Below are positions 19,517 to 30,864 of a stretch of DNA of 64,000 nucleotides, one piece after another. This DNA comes from Sulfuritalea sp. (GTDB lineage: Bacteria; Pseudomonadota; Gammaproteobacteria; Burkholderiales; Rhodocyclaceae): contig JALNYT010000002.1 in the NCBI GenBank assembly GCA_023229685.1, positions 124,001-188,000 of the forward strand, read 5' to 3'. The notes under the pieces were generated by a model. That model ran no database searches and was not told the DNA's origin. It worked only from the letters and a program-made list of their open reading frames with translations. Position 1 is the first letter of the stretch. Each line of letters opens with the position of its first letter. The position numbers and the translations under genes are program-made.

Positions 19517-20073
19517 ACCTTTTGCGCGCCCCCGCCCGCTTCATTCTCAAGCTTTTCGGCTGGAAGCTGCTGGATCTGCCGCAGCACCCCGCCAAGGCCG
19601 TCGTGATCGCCTATCCGCATACTTCGAACTGGGATTTCCCCATCACGCTGCTGGCGCTTGCCGCGCTGTCCTACGGCGCGCAGTGGTTCGGCAAGGACAC
19701 CATGTTTCGCGGCCTGTGGGGCCCGCTCATGCGGACTCTGGGCGGCGTCGAGGTGAATCGGCTCGAGCGCACCGGCTTTGTCGAACGCGTCGCCGACGAG
19801 TTCCGCCGCAGGGAGAACTTCCACCTGATAATCGCCGCCGAAGGCACACGCAGCCGCCAGGCCGGGTGGAAATCCGGCTTCTACCGGATCGCGCTGGCCG
19901 CCGGGGTGCCGGTCATCATGGCCGTCGTCGATTATCCGAAACGCGAAGTCGGCCTGCTGTCCAGCATCATGCTCTCCGGCGACGAAAACACCGACATGGC
20001 GCGCATCGCCGCCTGCTACGAAGGCCGCCGGGGCTACCACCCCGAAAACGCCTCACCGATCCGACTCCTATGA
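19513..20073 (+). CDS. 1-acyl-sn-glycerol-3-phosphate acyltransferase-like protein
   Basis: The 186-aa PlsC-superfamily protein has the catalytic HX4D box in YPHTSNWDFP, the GGVEVNR segment and EGTRSR, the phosphate-binding motif. It probably transfers acyl chains to a lysophospholipid or a related acceptor at the inner membrane. The ATG overlaps the YbiT stop (ATGA). It is shorter than typical PlsC and lacks a long N-terminal membrane anchor. Confidence 0.85.
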   Translation: MNLLRAPARFILKLFGWKLLDLPQHPAKAVVIAYPHTSNWDFPITLLALAALSYGAQWFGKDTMFRGLWGPLMRTLGGVEVNRLERTGFVERVADEFRRRENFHLIIAAEGTRSRQAGWKSGFYRIALAAGVPVIMAVVDYPKREVGLLSSIMLSGDENTDMARIAACYEGRRGYHPENASPIRLL

Positions 20074-20091
20074 AACAAGAAGCAAACCACG

Positions 20092-20258
20092 AGCCACAGA
20101 GGACACAGAGGACACAGAGAGGACAAGACTTTCCGATCGGCCTCCCCCTTACCCGCCGGGTTATCGAAGTCAGACTGTCCTCCGCATTTTTTTCCTCTGT
20201 GAACTCTGTTCCCTGCCCGCAAAGCGGAATTCCAGGGACGCAGAGCGCCTCTGTGGCT
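20092..20258. repeat. CACAGAGG-type inverted repeat, copy 2, interrupted by the palindromic element
   Basis: The left arm AGCCACAGAGGACACAGAGG starts at 20092; the right arm ends CCTCTGTGGCT at 20258 and is followed by TAATTGAGGTTTTA, a flank shared with copy 3. The right arm is split: CTCTGT precedes and CGCCTCTGTGGCT follows palindromic element copy C (20210-20246). Confidence 0.88.
20210..20246 (-). repeat. Palindromic element copy C, nested in the CACAGAGG repeat
   Basis: Outer stem TCCCTG/CAGGGA encloses CCGC-TTT-GCGG. The sequence is about 85% identical to copies A and B by eye. The minus-strand reading ALCVPGIPLCGQ is not part of an evident gene. Confidence 0.85.
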
Positions 20259-20274
20259 AATTGAGGTTTTAGGG

Positions 20275-22236
<1,962 letters not shown>

Positions 22237-23475
22237 ATGGCAGCTAATGCGACGACCGCGAAGCGGACCCCCACCGCGCCGGACACGGCAGCAGACAAGG
22301 CCGTGGCCAAAACAGCCGCCGAACCCGCCGTGAAGTCTGCCGTGAAGCTCGCCGCGAAGCCGGCGGCCAAGAAAAAGCCAGCGACCCCGCGGCCGCGGCG
22401 GCCGGCCTCCGGCGACGTGACGCCGTCCCAGACGCCGAAGGGCATCGCGAGCTTCGTGGTCAAGGACCGCTCGGATGCCGCCCACGATTCGAAGATAGAA
22501 GCCGTGCGCGACATCGTCGCCCATGCCAAGAAAGGCGAGGGCGCCAAGCTGCTGCAGGGGCTCAAGGCTGTGGTCGAGGGCGCCTCGCCCGACGACATCG
22601 AGGCGCTCAAGGAGGCCCTGCTGCAGCGCGAGCAGGCGGCCAGCGAACACCCGGACGACGAGCTGGCGCCCAACTGGCGCGAAGGCGGCTACCCCTACCT
22701 GCACCTGATGACGCGGCGCAATTACGAACGGCAGAAATACCACCTGCAAGTCGAGCTGCTCAAGCTGCAAAACTGGGTCAAGGAGACCGGGCAGAAGGTG
22801 GTGATCCTGTTCGAGGGCCGCGATGCGGCGGGCAAGGGCGGCACCATCAAGCGCTTCATGGAACACCTGAATCCGCGCGGCGCGAGCGTCGTCGCCCTGG
22901 AAAAGCCCTCCGAGGTGGAACGCGGCCAATGGTACTTCCAACGCTACGTGCAGCACCTGCCGACCGCCGGCGAGATTTCGCTGTTCGACCGCTCCTGGTA
23001 CAACCGCGCCGGGGTCGAACGCGTGATGAGCTTCTGCACCGATGCCGAGTATGAGGAATTCATGCGCCAGACGCCGGAGTTCGAGCGCACGCTGGTCAGG
23101 AGCGGCGTGCATCTGATCAAGTTCTGGTTCTCGGTCTCGCGCGAGGAACAGCGCCGCCGTTTCAAGGAACGCGAAACGCATCCGCTCAAGCAATGGAAGC
23201 TCTCGCCGATCGACCTCGCCTCGCTCGACAAATGGGAGGACTACACCAAGGCCAAGGAGTCGATGTTCTTCCATACCGACACCGCCGACGCGCCGTGGAC
23301 GGTGATCAAGTCCGACTGCAAGAAGCGCGCACGGCTCAATGCGCTGCGCTACATCCTGCACAAGCTGCCCTACACCAACAAGGACGTGAAGCAGATCGGC
23401 ACGCTCGACACGCTGCTGGTCGGCCGCGCCCACATCGTCTATGAGATCGGCGAGAAGAGCGGCATAGTGATCTGA
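22237..23475 (+). CDS. ppk2: Polyphosphate kinase 2 with a basic Ala/Lys/Pro-rich N-terminal tail
   Basis: The 412-aa PPK2-family protein uses polyphosphate to phosphorylate nucleotides. Walker A is FEGRDAAGKGGTIKRF, the lid region is NPRGASVVALEKPSEVERGQWYFQRYVQHLP, and Walker B is LFDRSWYNRAGVERVMSF. The first 65 or so residues are an A/K/T/P-rich, histone H1-like tail (TAADKAVAKTAAEPAVKSAV). Such tails can bind nucleic acid or polyphosphate; that role is inference. The ATG follows the yheS stop at once, so the two are probably cotranscribed. Confidence 0.9.
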   Translation: MAANATTAKRTPTAPDTAADKAVAKTAAEPAVKSAVKLAAKPAAKKKPATPRPRRPASGDVTPSQTPKGIASFVVKDRSDAAHDSKIEAVRDIVAHAKKGEGAKLLQGLKAVVEGASPDDIEALKEALLQREQAASEHPDDELAPNWREGGYPYLHLMTRRNYERQKYHLQVELLKLQNWVKETGQKVVILFEGRDAAGKGGTIKRFMEHLNPRGASVVALEKPSEVERGQWYFQRYVQHLPTAGEISLFDRSWYNRAGVERVMSFCTDAEYEEFMRQTPEFERTLVRSGVHLIKFWFSVSREEQRRRFKERETHPLKQWKLSPIDLASLDKWEDYTKAKESMFFHTDTADAPWTVIKSDCKKRARLNALRYILHKLPYTNKDVKQIGTLDTLLVGRAHIVYEIGEKSGIVI

Positions 23476-23497
23476 GTCCGCCGACGGAGACCCCCTG

Positions 23498-24133
23498 ATG
23501 TATCTGCCTGCCCAATTCGAGGAAAGCCGCACCGAGGTGCTGCGTGAGCTGATGCGCGAGCATCCCTTCGCCACGCTGGTTACGCACGGCGCGGACGGCC
23601 TGACGGCGAACCACCTGCCGCTGCATCTGGAGCCCGAGATCGGTCCGTTCGGCGCCTTGCAGGGCCATGTTGCGCGTGCCAATCGCTTATGGCAGCAGTT
23701 CGCCGACACCGAGGTGCTGGTGATTTTTCACGGCCCGCAGGTCTATGTGACGCCGTCGTGGTACGAGACCAAGCGCGAGCACGGCAAGGCGGTGCCGACC
23801 TGGAACTACGTGGTAGTCCATGCCCGCGGCCGGCTGCGGGCGATCGACGATCCGGCCTGGCTGGTCCAGCAACTGGAAACCCTGGTCACCCATCACGAGG
23901 CCGACTTTGCCGAACCCTGGCAGATCGACGACGCACCGCCCGACTACATCGACAAAATGATGGCAGCCATTGTCGGCATCGAGATCACCATCACCGAACT
24001 CAAGGGCAAGTGGAAGGTCAGCCAGAACCAGCCGGCCGTCAATCGCGCCGGAGTGGTGGCCGGCCTGCGCGAACAGGGAACCGACGCTGCATTGCAGATG
24101 GCGGAACTCGTCGCCGGCAACCCGGCTCCCTGA
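23498..24133 (+). CDS. FMN-binding negative regulator, PaiB family
   Basis: The 211-aa protein matches the PaiB/FMN-binding split-barrel family: MYLPAQFEESRTEVLRELMREHPFATLVTHG, ANHLPLHLE, VYVTPSWYETKREHGKAVPTWNYVVVHARG, and a C-terminal VGIEITITELKGKWKVSQNQP. PaiB was named as a repressor of sporulation and protease genes in Bacillus, but here the biochemical role is unknown. A GGAGA Shine-Dalgarno sequence precedes the start. Confidence 0.88.
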   Translation: MYLPAQFEESRTEVLRELMREHPFATLVTHGADGLTANHLPLHLEPEIGPFGALQGHVARANRLWQQFADTEVLVIFHGPQVYVTPSWYETKREHGKAVPTWNYVVVHARGRLRAIDDPAWLVQQLETLVTHHEADFAEPWQIDDAPPDYIDKMMAAIVGIEITITELKGKWKVSQNQPAVNRAGVVAGLREQGTDAALQMAELVAGNPAP

Positions 24134-24138
24134 GTTCG

Positions 24139-25323
24139 ATGCAGGCCGATCTGCCCGAACCCGCGGCCGATGCCCGCGCCGCCAGCGCGGCGCTGAGCCG
24201 CATCATCGCCGCCGAGATTGCGGCCGGCGGCGGCTGGATCACCTTCGCCCGCTACATGGAGCTGGCGCTGTATGCGCCGGGCCTCGGCTACTACTCGGGC
24301 GGCGCACACAAGTTCGGCGATCATCACACCGGCGGCGACTTTCTCACCGCGCCGGAACTGACGCCGCTGTATGCCCGGGCGCTGGCACGACAGGTGGCGC
24401 AAGTGCTGGCCGCCTCGAGTCCATTGGTGATCGAAGCCGGCGCCGGCAGCGGGCGGCTGGCGGCGGATTTGTTGCCGGCCCTGGCCGCACTCGGTTGCGC
24501 CCCGGAGCGCTACCAGATCCTCGAACTTTCCGGCGAGTTGCGCGCGCGCCAGGCGGCGACCCTGGCCGCCCATGCGCCGCAGTTTGCCGGCTGCGTGGAG
24601 TGGCTGGACCAGCTGCCGGAACGATTTTGCGGCTGCCTGGTGGGCAACGAAGTGCTCGACGCGATGCCGACCCATGCGGTGCGCTGGGACGACGCAGGGG
24701 CGGAGTCCGGCGTGCTGGAACGCGGTGTCGGACTGGCGAACGGGCAACTGGTGGTGGTCGAACGCCCGGCGGCAGGCGCCTTGCTCGACGCGGCAAATGC
24801 CGTGCCGGTGATTGCGCCGTATCGCGGCGAGATCAGCCTCGCGGCCAGGGCCTGGGTGGCCGAACTGGCGCGGCGCCTGGAACAGGGCGCGATGCTGCTG
24901 ATCGATTACGGCCTGCCGCGCCATGAGCTTTATCATCCGTTGCGCGATGGCGGCACGCTGCGCTGCCATTACCGGCATCGGGTGCATGAAGATCCCTTCT
25001 GGCTGCCCGGCCTGTCCGACATCACCGCGCATGTCGACTTCACCGCGGTGGCCGAGGCCGGCTTCGATGCCGGGCTGGAGGTGCTGGGCTACACCAGCCA
25101 GGCCAACTTCCTGATCAACTGCGGCCTGAGCGAGCTGCTGCCGGAGCCGGGAGTCGGCGCTGGCGGCGCGGTAACGGCAAGCGAACTGCGCGCGCGCGGC
25201 GCGGTGAATGTATTGATCTCGCCCAACGAGATGGGCGAATTGTTCAAGGTGATCGCGCTGGGACGCGGCGTGCCGGGGCCCTTGCTCGGCTTCGCCCGCG
25301 GCGACCGCGTGCACGCCTTGTGA
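24139..25323 (+). CDS. MidA/NDUFAF7-family class I SAM methyltransferase
   Basis: The 394-aa protein has the COG1565 pattern: ITFARYMELALYAPGLGYYSGG, GDFLTAPELTPLYARALARQV, IEAGAGSGRLAADLL (SAM motif I), GNEVLDAMPTHAV and MLLIDYGLPRHELYHPLRDGGTLRCHYRHRVHEDPFWLPGLSDITAHVDF. The mitochondrial relative NDUFAF7 methylates an arginine in complex I; the bacterial target is not established. The ATG at 24139 follows PaiB by 5 bp. A dispersed motif at 25150-25173 encodes VGAGGAV in a loop near the C-terminus. Confidence 0.9.
   Translation: MQADLPEPAADARAASAALSRIIAAEIAAGGGWITFARYMELALYAPGLGYYSGGAHKFGDHHTGGDFLTAPELTPLYARALARQVAQVLAASSPLVIEAGAGSGRLAADLLPALAALGCAPERYQILELSGELRARQAATLAAHAPQFAGCVEWLDQLPERFCGCLVGNEVLDAMPTHAVRWDDAGAESGVLERGVGLANGQLVVVERPAAGALLDAANAVPVIAPYRGEISLAARAWVAELARRLEQGAMLLIDYGLPRHELYHPLRDGGTLRCHYRHRVHEDPFWLPGLSDITAHVDFTAVAEAGFDAGLEVLGYTSQANFLINCGLSELLPEPGVGAGGAVTASELRARGAVNVLISPNEMGELFKVIALGRGVPGPLLGFARGDRVHAL
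25150..25173 (-). repeat. Dispersed motif in the midA-like gene
   Basis: The plus strand reads GGAGTCGGCGCTGGCGGCGC followed by GGT, the reverse complement of the dispersed motif. It falls in a loop (EPGVGAGGAVTAS). Confidence 0.5.
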
Positions 25324-25355
25324 TGGAACAACGACTGACCAACACGGAGAACAAG

Positions 25356-25730
25356 ATGCAAAGAAAACTGATGCGCATGAGCGGTGCGGGCCTGGCCTGC
25401 ATCCCGCTGCTGCTGGCCGGCTGCGGCGAGATGAACGTCAAGAAGTATCTGCCGTTCGGCAGCGACACGGTTGAGGCACGCTCGCGGACGCCGGTCAATG
25501 CGACCGAATACCAGTGCGCCGCCGGCAAGCGCTTTTATGTCCGCACGCTGGACGGCGGCGCCGGCGTATGGCTGATCCTGCCCGAGCGGGAGGTTCGGCT
25601 CGACAAGCTGGGGTCGGGCTCGCGTTACAGCAACGGCATCGCGGTGCTGGAGATCAACGGCAACGAAGCGACCCTCCAGGATGGCGCGACAAGTTCCTTC
25701 AGCGGATGCAAGGCGGCAAGCAGCCCGTAG
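25356..25730 (+). CDS. MliC-like lipoprotein (possible C-type lysozyme inhibitor)
   Basis: The 124-aa product has a lipoprotein signal (MQRKLMRMSGAGLACIPLLLAGC). The body has YQCAAGKRFYVRTL ... VWLILPEREVRLDKLGSGSRYSNGIAVLEINGNEATLQDG, which matches the MliC beta-barrel pattern. MliC/PliC proteins inhibit C-type lysozymes from the periplasmic face. The ATG at 25356 is chosen over 25320/25323 because it follows GGAGA at 25346-25350 and gives a normal signal length. Moderate certainty. Confidence 0.72.
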   Translation: MQRKLMRMSGAGLACIPLLLAGCGEMNVKKYLPFGSDTVEARSRTPVNATEYQCAAGKRFYVRTLDGGAGVWLILPEREVRLDKLGSGSRYSNGIAVLEINGNEATLQDGATSSFSGCKAASSP

Positions 25731-25751
25731 TGCTTCGGCTGCCGCCGGCGA

Positions 25752-25907
25752 TCACAGGCAGGCCTGTTCCAGCGCCTTCTCGCACTTGTCGCAGAAGCCG
25801 TCGTCGCCGACCGGTCCGCGGGTTCCGCACCGCAGACACACCGTCTGCTCGTCCTTGGGCGGCTTCGCGGCGTCGTTCTGATCGGGAGGAATTGCGGCAT
25901 CGGTCAT
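25752..25907 (-). CDS. Small zinc-ribbon-like protein
   Basis: The 51-aa protein ends CLRCGTRGPVGDDGFCDKCEKALEQACL. Two CxxC knuckles suggest a zinc ribbon. The frame is open further upstream, but only from this ATG is it protein-like, and TCCCGATC follows the start region. Function unknown. It is convergent with the lipoprotein gene. Confidence 0.6.
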   Translation of the reverse strand: MTDAAIPPDQNDAAKPPKDEQTVCLRCGTRGPVGDDGFCDKCEKALEQACL

Positions 25908-26063
25908 GGGCAGGGCTCCGGGCGGGCGACACAGGTACGGAATAAACCGCTTAACTATACCGCGCCTGCCACCGCTGCCGCCGACCCGCCGGGACACCGG
26001 GCGCCAACCGTATCCTGTCCGACAACCCGGATTCGGGAGTAGAGTGGGTTCGGAGGTGTCCCC

Positions 26064-26090
26064 ATGAATCAGATGCTGGCGCGGCAATAA
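26064..26090 (+). other. Eight-codon leader reading frame upstream of the PAS-GGDEF-EAL gene
   Basis: GGAGGTG (26053-26059) is the best Shine-Dalgarno in the region and precedes ATG 26064, which reads MNQMLARQ then TAA. It is in frame with the downstream gene, whose ATG at 26103 has no clear Shine-Dalgarno. It may act as a leader peptide coupling translation, or the TAA may be a recent lesion. The remainder of 25908-26102 shows no other feature. Confidence 0.4.
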
Positions 26091-26102
26091 GGCATTACGT
26101 CC

Positions 26103-29100
26103 ATGTCCCCGGCTCACCGCTATGCTGACGCGCTATCCTGGATAGGCATTCCGCTGCTTGCGGCGGACCGCAAGGGGACGGTTGAATACGCCAACGCAGC
26201 CTTCCATGCGCTGCTCGGAGAAAGCCCCGGGACGCTGGCCGGCAGCGCGCTCAAGGATCTGATCCACCACCCGGAATGCGCCGAATGGCTGGCCCGGGCG
26301 ATCGCGGGCGACGCCGCGATTGCGCCGCTGGTTTGCTCCTTGCGCGCGCAGCAGGGCAAGTCGCGCGCCGCGGTATTGCGCATCATCCCCACCGTGTCGC
26401 GCGAAAGCATTCTGCTCTCGGCGACGCCGCTCGACGATGAAAGCCCGCGCGAACTGGTGCATGTCGATTGGCGCGCGATGCTCGAGTACCACGCCATCAT
26501 GCTCAACGCGCCGATCGCCATCGGCTTCTCGCAGAACCGGCGCATTGTTCGCTACAACCGCAAATGCGGCGAGCTGTTCGGATTTCAGGGCGACGAGGGT
26601 GTCGGACAATCCACCCGCGTGATCTACCCTTCCGACCAAGCCTTCAAGGAAGTCAGCCGGAATGCGGCGCCGCTGCTTGCCGCCGGCCAGCCCTACAAGA
26701 CCGAAATGCTGTTCCGGCGTCAGGATGGGAGCTGTTTCTGGGGCGAGTCGCATTCCTACCTGGTCGATCCGGCTGATCCGCAGCAGGGCACGGTGTGGAC
26801 CATCACCGACATCACCGCGCGCAGAAGCGCAGAAGAAGCGCAGCGCGAGGTGCTCCTTGAACTCAATGCGATCTTCACCAATGCCTCGGTCGGCATCCTC
26901 TACTCGCGCGACCGCATCATCCAGCGCTGCAACCTGCGCATGGCGGAAATCCTCGGCTACATGCCGGATGAGCTGCGGGGACAGCCCGGAGTGATCATCT
27001 ACCCGGGCCAGGAGGCCTACGAAGAACTGGGACTCGCCGCCGGGCCGCTGCTCGCCGCCGGCGGTGCGTTCACCACGGAACGCGAATTCAGGCGCAAGGA
27101 CGGCAGCCTGGTCTGGTGCCGGGTGTTCGCCAAGGCCTACGATCCGGAGCACACGCAGCGCGGCACGATCTGGATCTTCGAGGATATCGAGGAGGCCCGG
27201 CGCGCCCAGATCGCGCTCAAGGCCAGCGTGCGCGAGTTCGAAGCCATCATGAACAACGCTTCGGTCGGCATCCTGCTCACGCACGAGCGCAAGATGAGGC
27301 GCTACAACAGGAAATTCGCCGAGATGTTCGGCTTCGCCGCAAACGATGCGGTGGGCCGGCCGGCCCGCCTGCTCTACCGGTCGGACGAGGAGTACGCCGA
27401 AGTGGGCCGCCTGGCCATGCCCCTGTTGTCCACCGCGCAACCCTTTCAGGTCGAGCTGTACATGCGCCGCCAGGACGGCTCGGACATCTGGGTCAATCTG
27501 ATCGGTTATGTGCGCAATCCGGACGACACGACGCAGGGAACGATCTGGCTGCTCGAGGATCGCAGCGCCTTCAAGCGTGCGGACGAAGCGTTGCAGGCGG
27601 CCTACGCGGAGCAGCAACTGATCCTCGACCACAGCGTGGTCGGCATCGCCTTCGTCAAGGATCGCGTGGTGCAGCGCTGCAATCGCCGCTACGCCGAAAT
27701 CTATGGCTACACGTCCGAAGAGCTCAGCCGGCTGCCGACGCGGGAGACTTTTCCGTCGGACGCAGCCTGGGCGAAGACCGGCGAGTTGGCCTACGCGGCC
27801 ATGGCGCGCGGCGAAACCTATACGGCCGAAGTCATTCAGCAGCGCCGCAATGGCGAGCCGTTCTGGGTGCGGATTACCGGCAAGGCGATCAATCCGGCCG
27901 ACCCCCACGCCGGCTCGATCTGGAACATGGAGGACATCACGGAGCGCAAGCTCGCCGAGGATGCCCTGCACGAGAGCGAGATGCTGCAGCGTGCGATTCT
28001 CGACAGCGCCAACTACATGATCATTGCCACCGATGCCGCCGGTCGCGTCGTATCGTGCAATCCGGCCACGGCGACCATGCTCGCCATCGCGCCCGACGCG
28101 CTGATCGGCCACCTCGGCCTCGAGGGCTTCATCGACGCCGAACAAATGGACGCCAAACGCGCGGCGCTGGAACGGGAGCTCGGACGGCCGCTCAGCGCCA
28201 CCGATGCCCTCTTTGCGCGGGCCCGCATGGGCGACATCAGCGATTGCGAATGCACCCTGATACGCGGCGACGGCAGCCGCTTCCCGGCACAGCTATCGGT
28301 CTCCAGCCTGCGCCGCAGCACGGATCGGGTCGAGGGATTCCTGATCATCGCCGCCGACATTACCGGACGCAAGCGCGCCGAGGAGGAATTGCTGCGTTCG
28401 CGCAAGGACCTCGAGGTGCGCGTCATGGAGCGCACCTCGGAACTCGCCGGCACCAACGTCAAGCTCGAGGCCGAGGTGGTCGAGCGGCGCCGCGCCGAGC
28501 GGCGCCTGCGCCATCTTGCCCACCACGATTCCCTGACCGGCCTGCCCAACCGCAACCTGCTGCACAGCCGGATCGAGGATGCGATCACGGCAGCCAACGC
28601 CTCCGGACGCTCACTCGCGATCATCTTCATCGACCTCGACCGCTTCAAGACCATCAACGATTCCCTCGGTCACCACATCGGCGACATGCTGTTGCGCAAG
28701 GTGGCGACGCGCCTCGCCGAGGCGTTGCGGGCCGGCGATACCGTGGCGCGCATCGGCGGCGATGAGTTCGTCATTCTTGCGCCCGAACTCGACGCCGCGG
28801 AAGAAGTCACGCCGCTGGCCGAGCGCGTGCATGCCGCATTTCACGATCCGATCAACGTCGCCGGACATGATCTGTACGTGACGCCCTCGATCGGCATCGC
28901 GCTGTACCCGAAGGACGGCAGCCGCGCCGAGATCCTGATGCGCAATGCCGACACCGCGATGTACCGCGCCAAGGCCAGCGGCCGCAACGCCATCTGCGCC
29001 TTCTCGCCGGAAATGAAGGCTGCCGCCGAACAGTATTTCCAGATCGAATCCAGCCTGCGGCGGGGCATTCAACGCAATGAGCTGGTGCTGTACTTCCAGC

Positions 29101-29828
29101 CCATCGTCGACTGTGACGACGGCTCGCTGCGTGCCGTGGAGGCTCTGGTGCGCTGGCAGCACCCCACCCTCGGGCTGCTGCTGCCCGCGGAATTTATCGC
29201 CGTCGCCGAGGAGTGCGGCCTGATCGGCCGCCTCGGCGACTGGGTCCTGGTCGCGGCCTGCCGCCAGATCGCCGCCTGGCGCAAGGCCGGGTTGCCGACC
29301 GTGCCGGTGGCGGTCAACCTCTCCGGCCACCAGTTCCGCGATGCCGGTCTGGCCCCGCGCATCGAAGTCATCCTCGCCGAAACCGGGCTGACGCCGAGCT
29401 CGCTGGAACTGGAAATCACCGAATCGGTCGTGATGTTCGACGTCGAGCGCGCGCTCGTCACGCTGCAGGCCTTGCATGATCTCGGCATCGCCTTGTCGGT
29501 GGACGACTTCGGCACCGGCTATTCGAGCCTTGCCTACCTCAAACGCTTTCCGGTCAGCCGGCTCAAGATCGATCGCGCCTTCGTCAACGACGCACCGACC
29601 AATGCCGACGACCAATCCATCGTCAGCGCCATCCTGTCGCTGGCGAAAAGCCTGTCGCTCGAAGTGGTCGCCGAAGGCGTCGAAAGCGAAGCGCAGCACG
29701 TCCTGCTGCAAGGTCTCGGCTGCGATCTGGCGCAGGGTTTCCTGTTTGCGCAGCCGCTGGCGGCGGACCAACTCGCCGAGCAATGGCTTGGTGCCGCCCG
29801 GCTGAAAGACAGCTGCAACGGCGACTAG
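26103..29828 (+). CDS. Multi-PAS diguanylate cyclase/phosphodiesterase (PAS-GGDEF-EAL)
   Basis: The 1241-aa cytoplasmic signalling protein has at least five tandem PAS/PAC units (about residues 1-760; each repeats an ASVGI or SVVGI start and a GTIWxxEDI end) and a short coiled coil (LEVRVMERTSELAGTNVKLEAEVVERRRAERRLRHL). A GGDEF domain follows, with RIGGDEFVIL near residue 887, then an EAL domain with VEALVRWQHP near 1013 and DDFGTGYSSLAYLKRFP. Both catalytic motifs look intact, so it could make or degrade cyclic di-GMP. There are no membrane segments. The stop overlaps the convergent LysR stop. Confidence 0.93.
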   Translation: MSPAHRYADALSWIGIPLLAADRKGTVEYANAAFHALLGESPGTLAGSALKDLIHHPECAEWLARAIAGDAAIAPLVCSLRAQQGKSRAAVLRIIPTVSRESILLSATPLDDESPRELVHVDWRAMLEYHAIMLNAPIAIGFSQNRRIVRYNRKCGELFGFQGDEGVGQSTRVIYPSDQAFKEVSRNAAPLLAAGQPYKTEMLFRRQDGSCFWGESHSYLVDPADPQQGTVWTITDITARRSAEEAQREVLLELNAIFTNASVGILYSRDRIIQRCNLRMAEILGYMPDELRGQPGVIIYPGQEAYEELGLAAGPLLAAGGAFTTEREFRRKDGSLVWCRVFAKAYDPEHTQRGTIWIFEDIEEARRAQIALKASVREFEAIMNNASVGILLTHERKMRRYNRKFAEMFGFAANDAVGRPARLLYRSDEEYAEVGRLAMPLLSTAQPFQVELYMRRQDGSDIWVNLIGYVRNPDDTTQGTIWLLEDRSAFKRADEALQAAYAEQQLILDHSVVGIAFVKDRVVQRCNRRYAEIYGYTSEELSRLPTRETFPSDAAWAKTGELAYAAMARGETYTAEVIQQRRNGEPFWVRITGKAINPADPHAGSIWNMEDITERKLAEDALHESEMLQRAILDSANYMIIATDAAGRVVSCNPATATMLAIAPDALIGHLGLEGFIDAEQMDAKRAALERELGRPLSATDALFARARMGDISDCECTLIRGDGSRFPAQLSVSSLRRSTDRVEGFLIIAADITGRKRAEEELLRSRKDLEVRVMERTSELAGTNVKLEAEVVERRRAERRLRHLAHHDSLTGLPNRNLLHSRIEDAITAANASGRSLAIIFIDLDRFKTINDSLGHHIGDMLLRKVATRLAEALRAGDTVARIGGDEFVILAPELDAAEEVTPLAERVHAAFHDPINVAGHDLYVTPSIGIALYPKDGSRAEILMRNADTAMYRAKASGRNAICAFSPEMKAAAEQYFQIESSLRRGIQRNELVLYFQPIVDCDDGSLRAVEALVRWQHPTLGLLLPAEFIAVAEECGLIGRLGDWVLVAACRQIAAWRKAGLPTVPVAVNLSGHQFRDAGLAPRIEVILAETGLTPSSLELEITESVVMFDVERALVTLQALHDLGIALSVDDFGTGYSSLAYLKRFPVSRLKIDRAFVNDAPTNADDQSIVSAILSLAKSLSLEVVAEGVESEAQHVLLQGLGCDLAQGFLFAQPLAADQLAEQWLGAARLKDSCNGD

Positions 29829-30769
29829 CGCCGGCGCCGTGGAGCGGGTTTGGTGCTCCCGGCGTCCAACTTGACCTGATCTGCCAGCCATTGCCGGAAC
29901 GGTTCCACCGCCGGATTCGCCGCCACCCGGTCCGCCAGCATCAGGTAGTAGGAACGCGGATTGGAAAAGCGCTGCGGTAGCGGCGCCACCAGTTTGCCTT
30001 GCTTGAGCAGGTCGGCGACCAGCGCCTGCGTGGCGAGCGCGACGCCCTGCCCATCGACCGCGGCGCGAATCGCCGGCTCGTACTGGTTGAAGGCGATGCT
30101 GCCGGCCGGGCGCAGATCCGCCACGCCCGCCATCTCCAGCCAGACCGGCCACGACAGCCAGGGGAGGCGCTGCTTCTCGTCTTCATACACCAGCAGGATG
30201 TGATGCGCCAGATCGGCGGGCTTCGCCAGCGGCCTGGCGGATTTCTTCAGGTAGGCCGGGCTGGCCACCGGCAACACCGTGCCGCCGAACAGGCGCAAGG
30301 CGGTCGCCGGCGCATTGCGATCCTGCATGTAGCGCACCGCGGCGTCGAAGCGGCCGCGCTCCAGGTCGACCAGCCGCGTGTCGGCCGATATGCGGATGTC
30401 GATGCCGGGATGGCTGCGGCGGAACTCCGCCAGGCGCGGAATCAGCCAGAAGCTGGCAAAGGCCTGCGTGGTGGACAGCGTTATGGTCGGCTCCTCGCCG
30501 CCGCGCAACTCGGCCGCCGCTCTGCGCAACTCGGCAAAGGCGGTCTCGGTGGCGCGCTGCAGCCGTTCGCCCGCCGTGGTGAGTGCCAGCGCACGCGTCT
30601 TGCGCTCGAAGAGGCGTGTCGCCAACGCCGACTCCAGGGCAATCACCTGTTTGCTGACCGCCGACTGCGTGACGAACAGTTCCTCGGCGGCACGCGTGAA
30701 GCTCAGATGGCGCGCCGCCGCGTCGAACGCACGCAAGGCTTCGAGCGGCGGCAGATCGTCCTTACGCAT
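29825..30769 (-). CDS. LysR-family transcriptional regulator, GcvA-like
   Basis: The 314-aa protein has the N-terminal HTH PPLEALRAFDAAARHLSFTRAAEELFVTQSAVSKQVIALE and a C-terminal effector-binding domain. The GcvA-like subgroup typically controls an adjacent divergent gene; here that is the DUF2917 gene, with 95 bp between starts. The C-terminus is Pro/Arg-rich. The effector cannot be inferred. Confidence 0.9.
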   Translation of the reverse strand: MRKDDLPPLEALRAFDAAARHLSFTRAAEELFVTQSAVSKQVIALESALATRLFERKTRALALTTAGERLQRATETAFAELRRAAAELRGGEEPTITLSTTQAFASFWLIPRLAEFRRSHPGIDIRISADTRLVDLERGRFDAAVRYMQDRNAPATALRLFGGTVLPVASPAYLKKSARPLAKPADLAHHILLVYEDEKQRLPWLSWPVWLEMAGVADLRPAGSIAFNQYEPAIRAAVDGQGVALATQALVADLLKQGKLVAPLPQRFSNPRSYYLMLADRVAANPAVEPFRQWLADQVKLDAGSTKPAPRRRR

Positions 30770-30864
30770 TCCTTTGGCTCATGTATGACGCGCCTCGATA
30801 TCGCTGGTCGGCCGGTGCGGACAGTCCAATAATGCACCTGCAGAGATCATCACAGGAGAAGATC

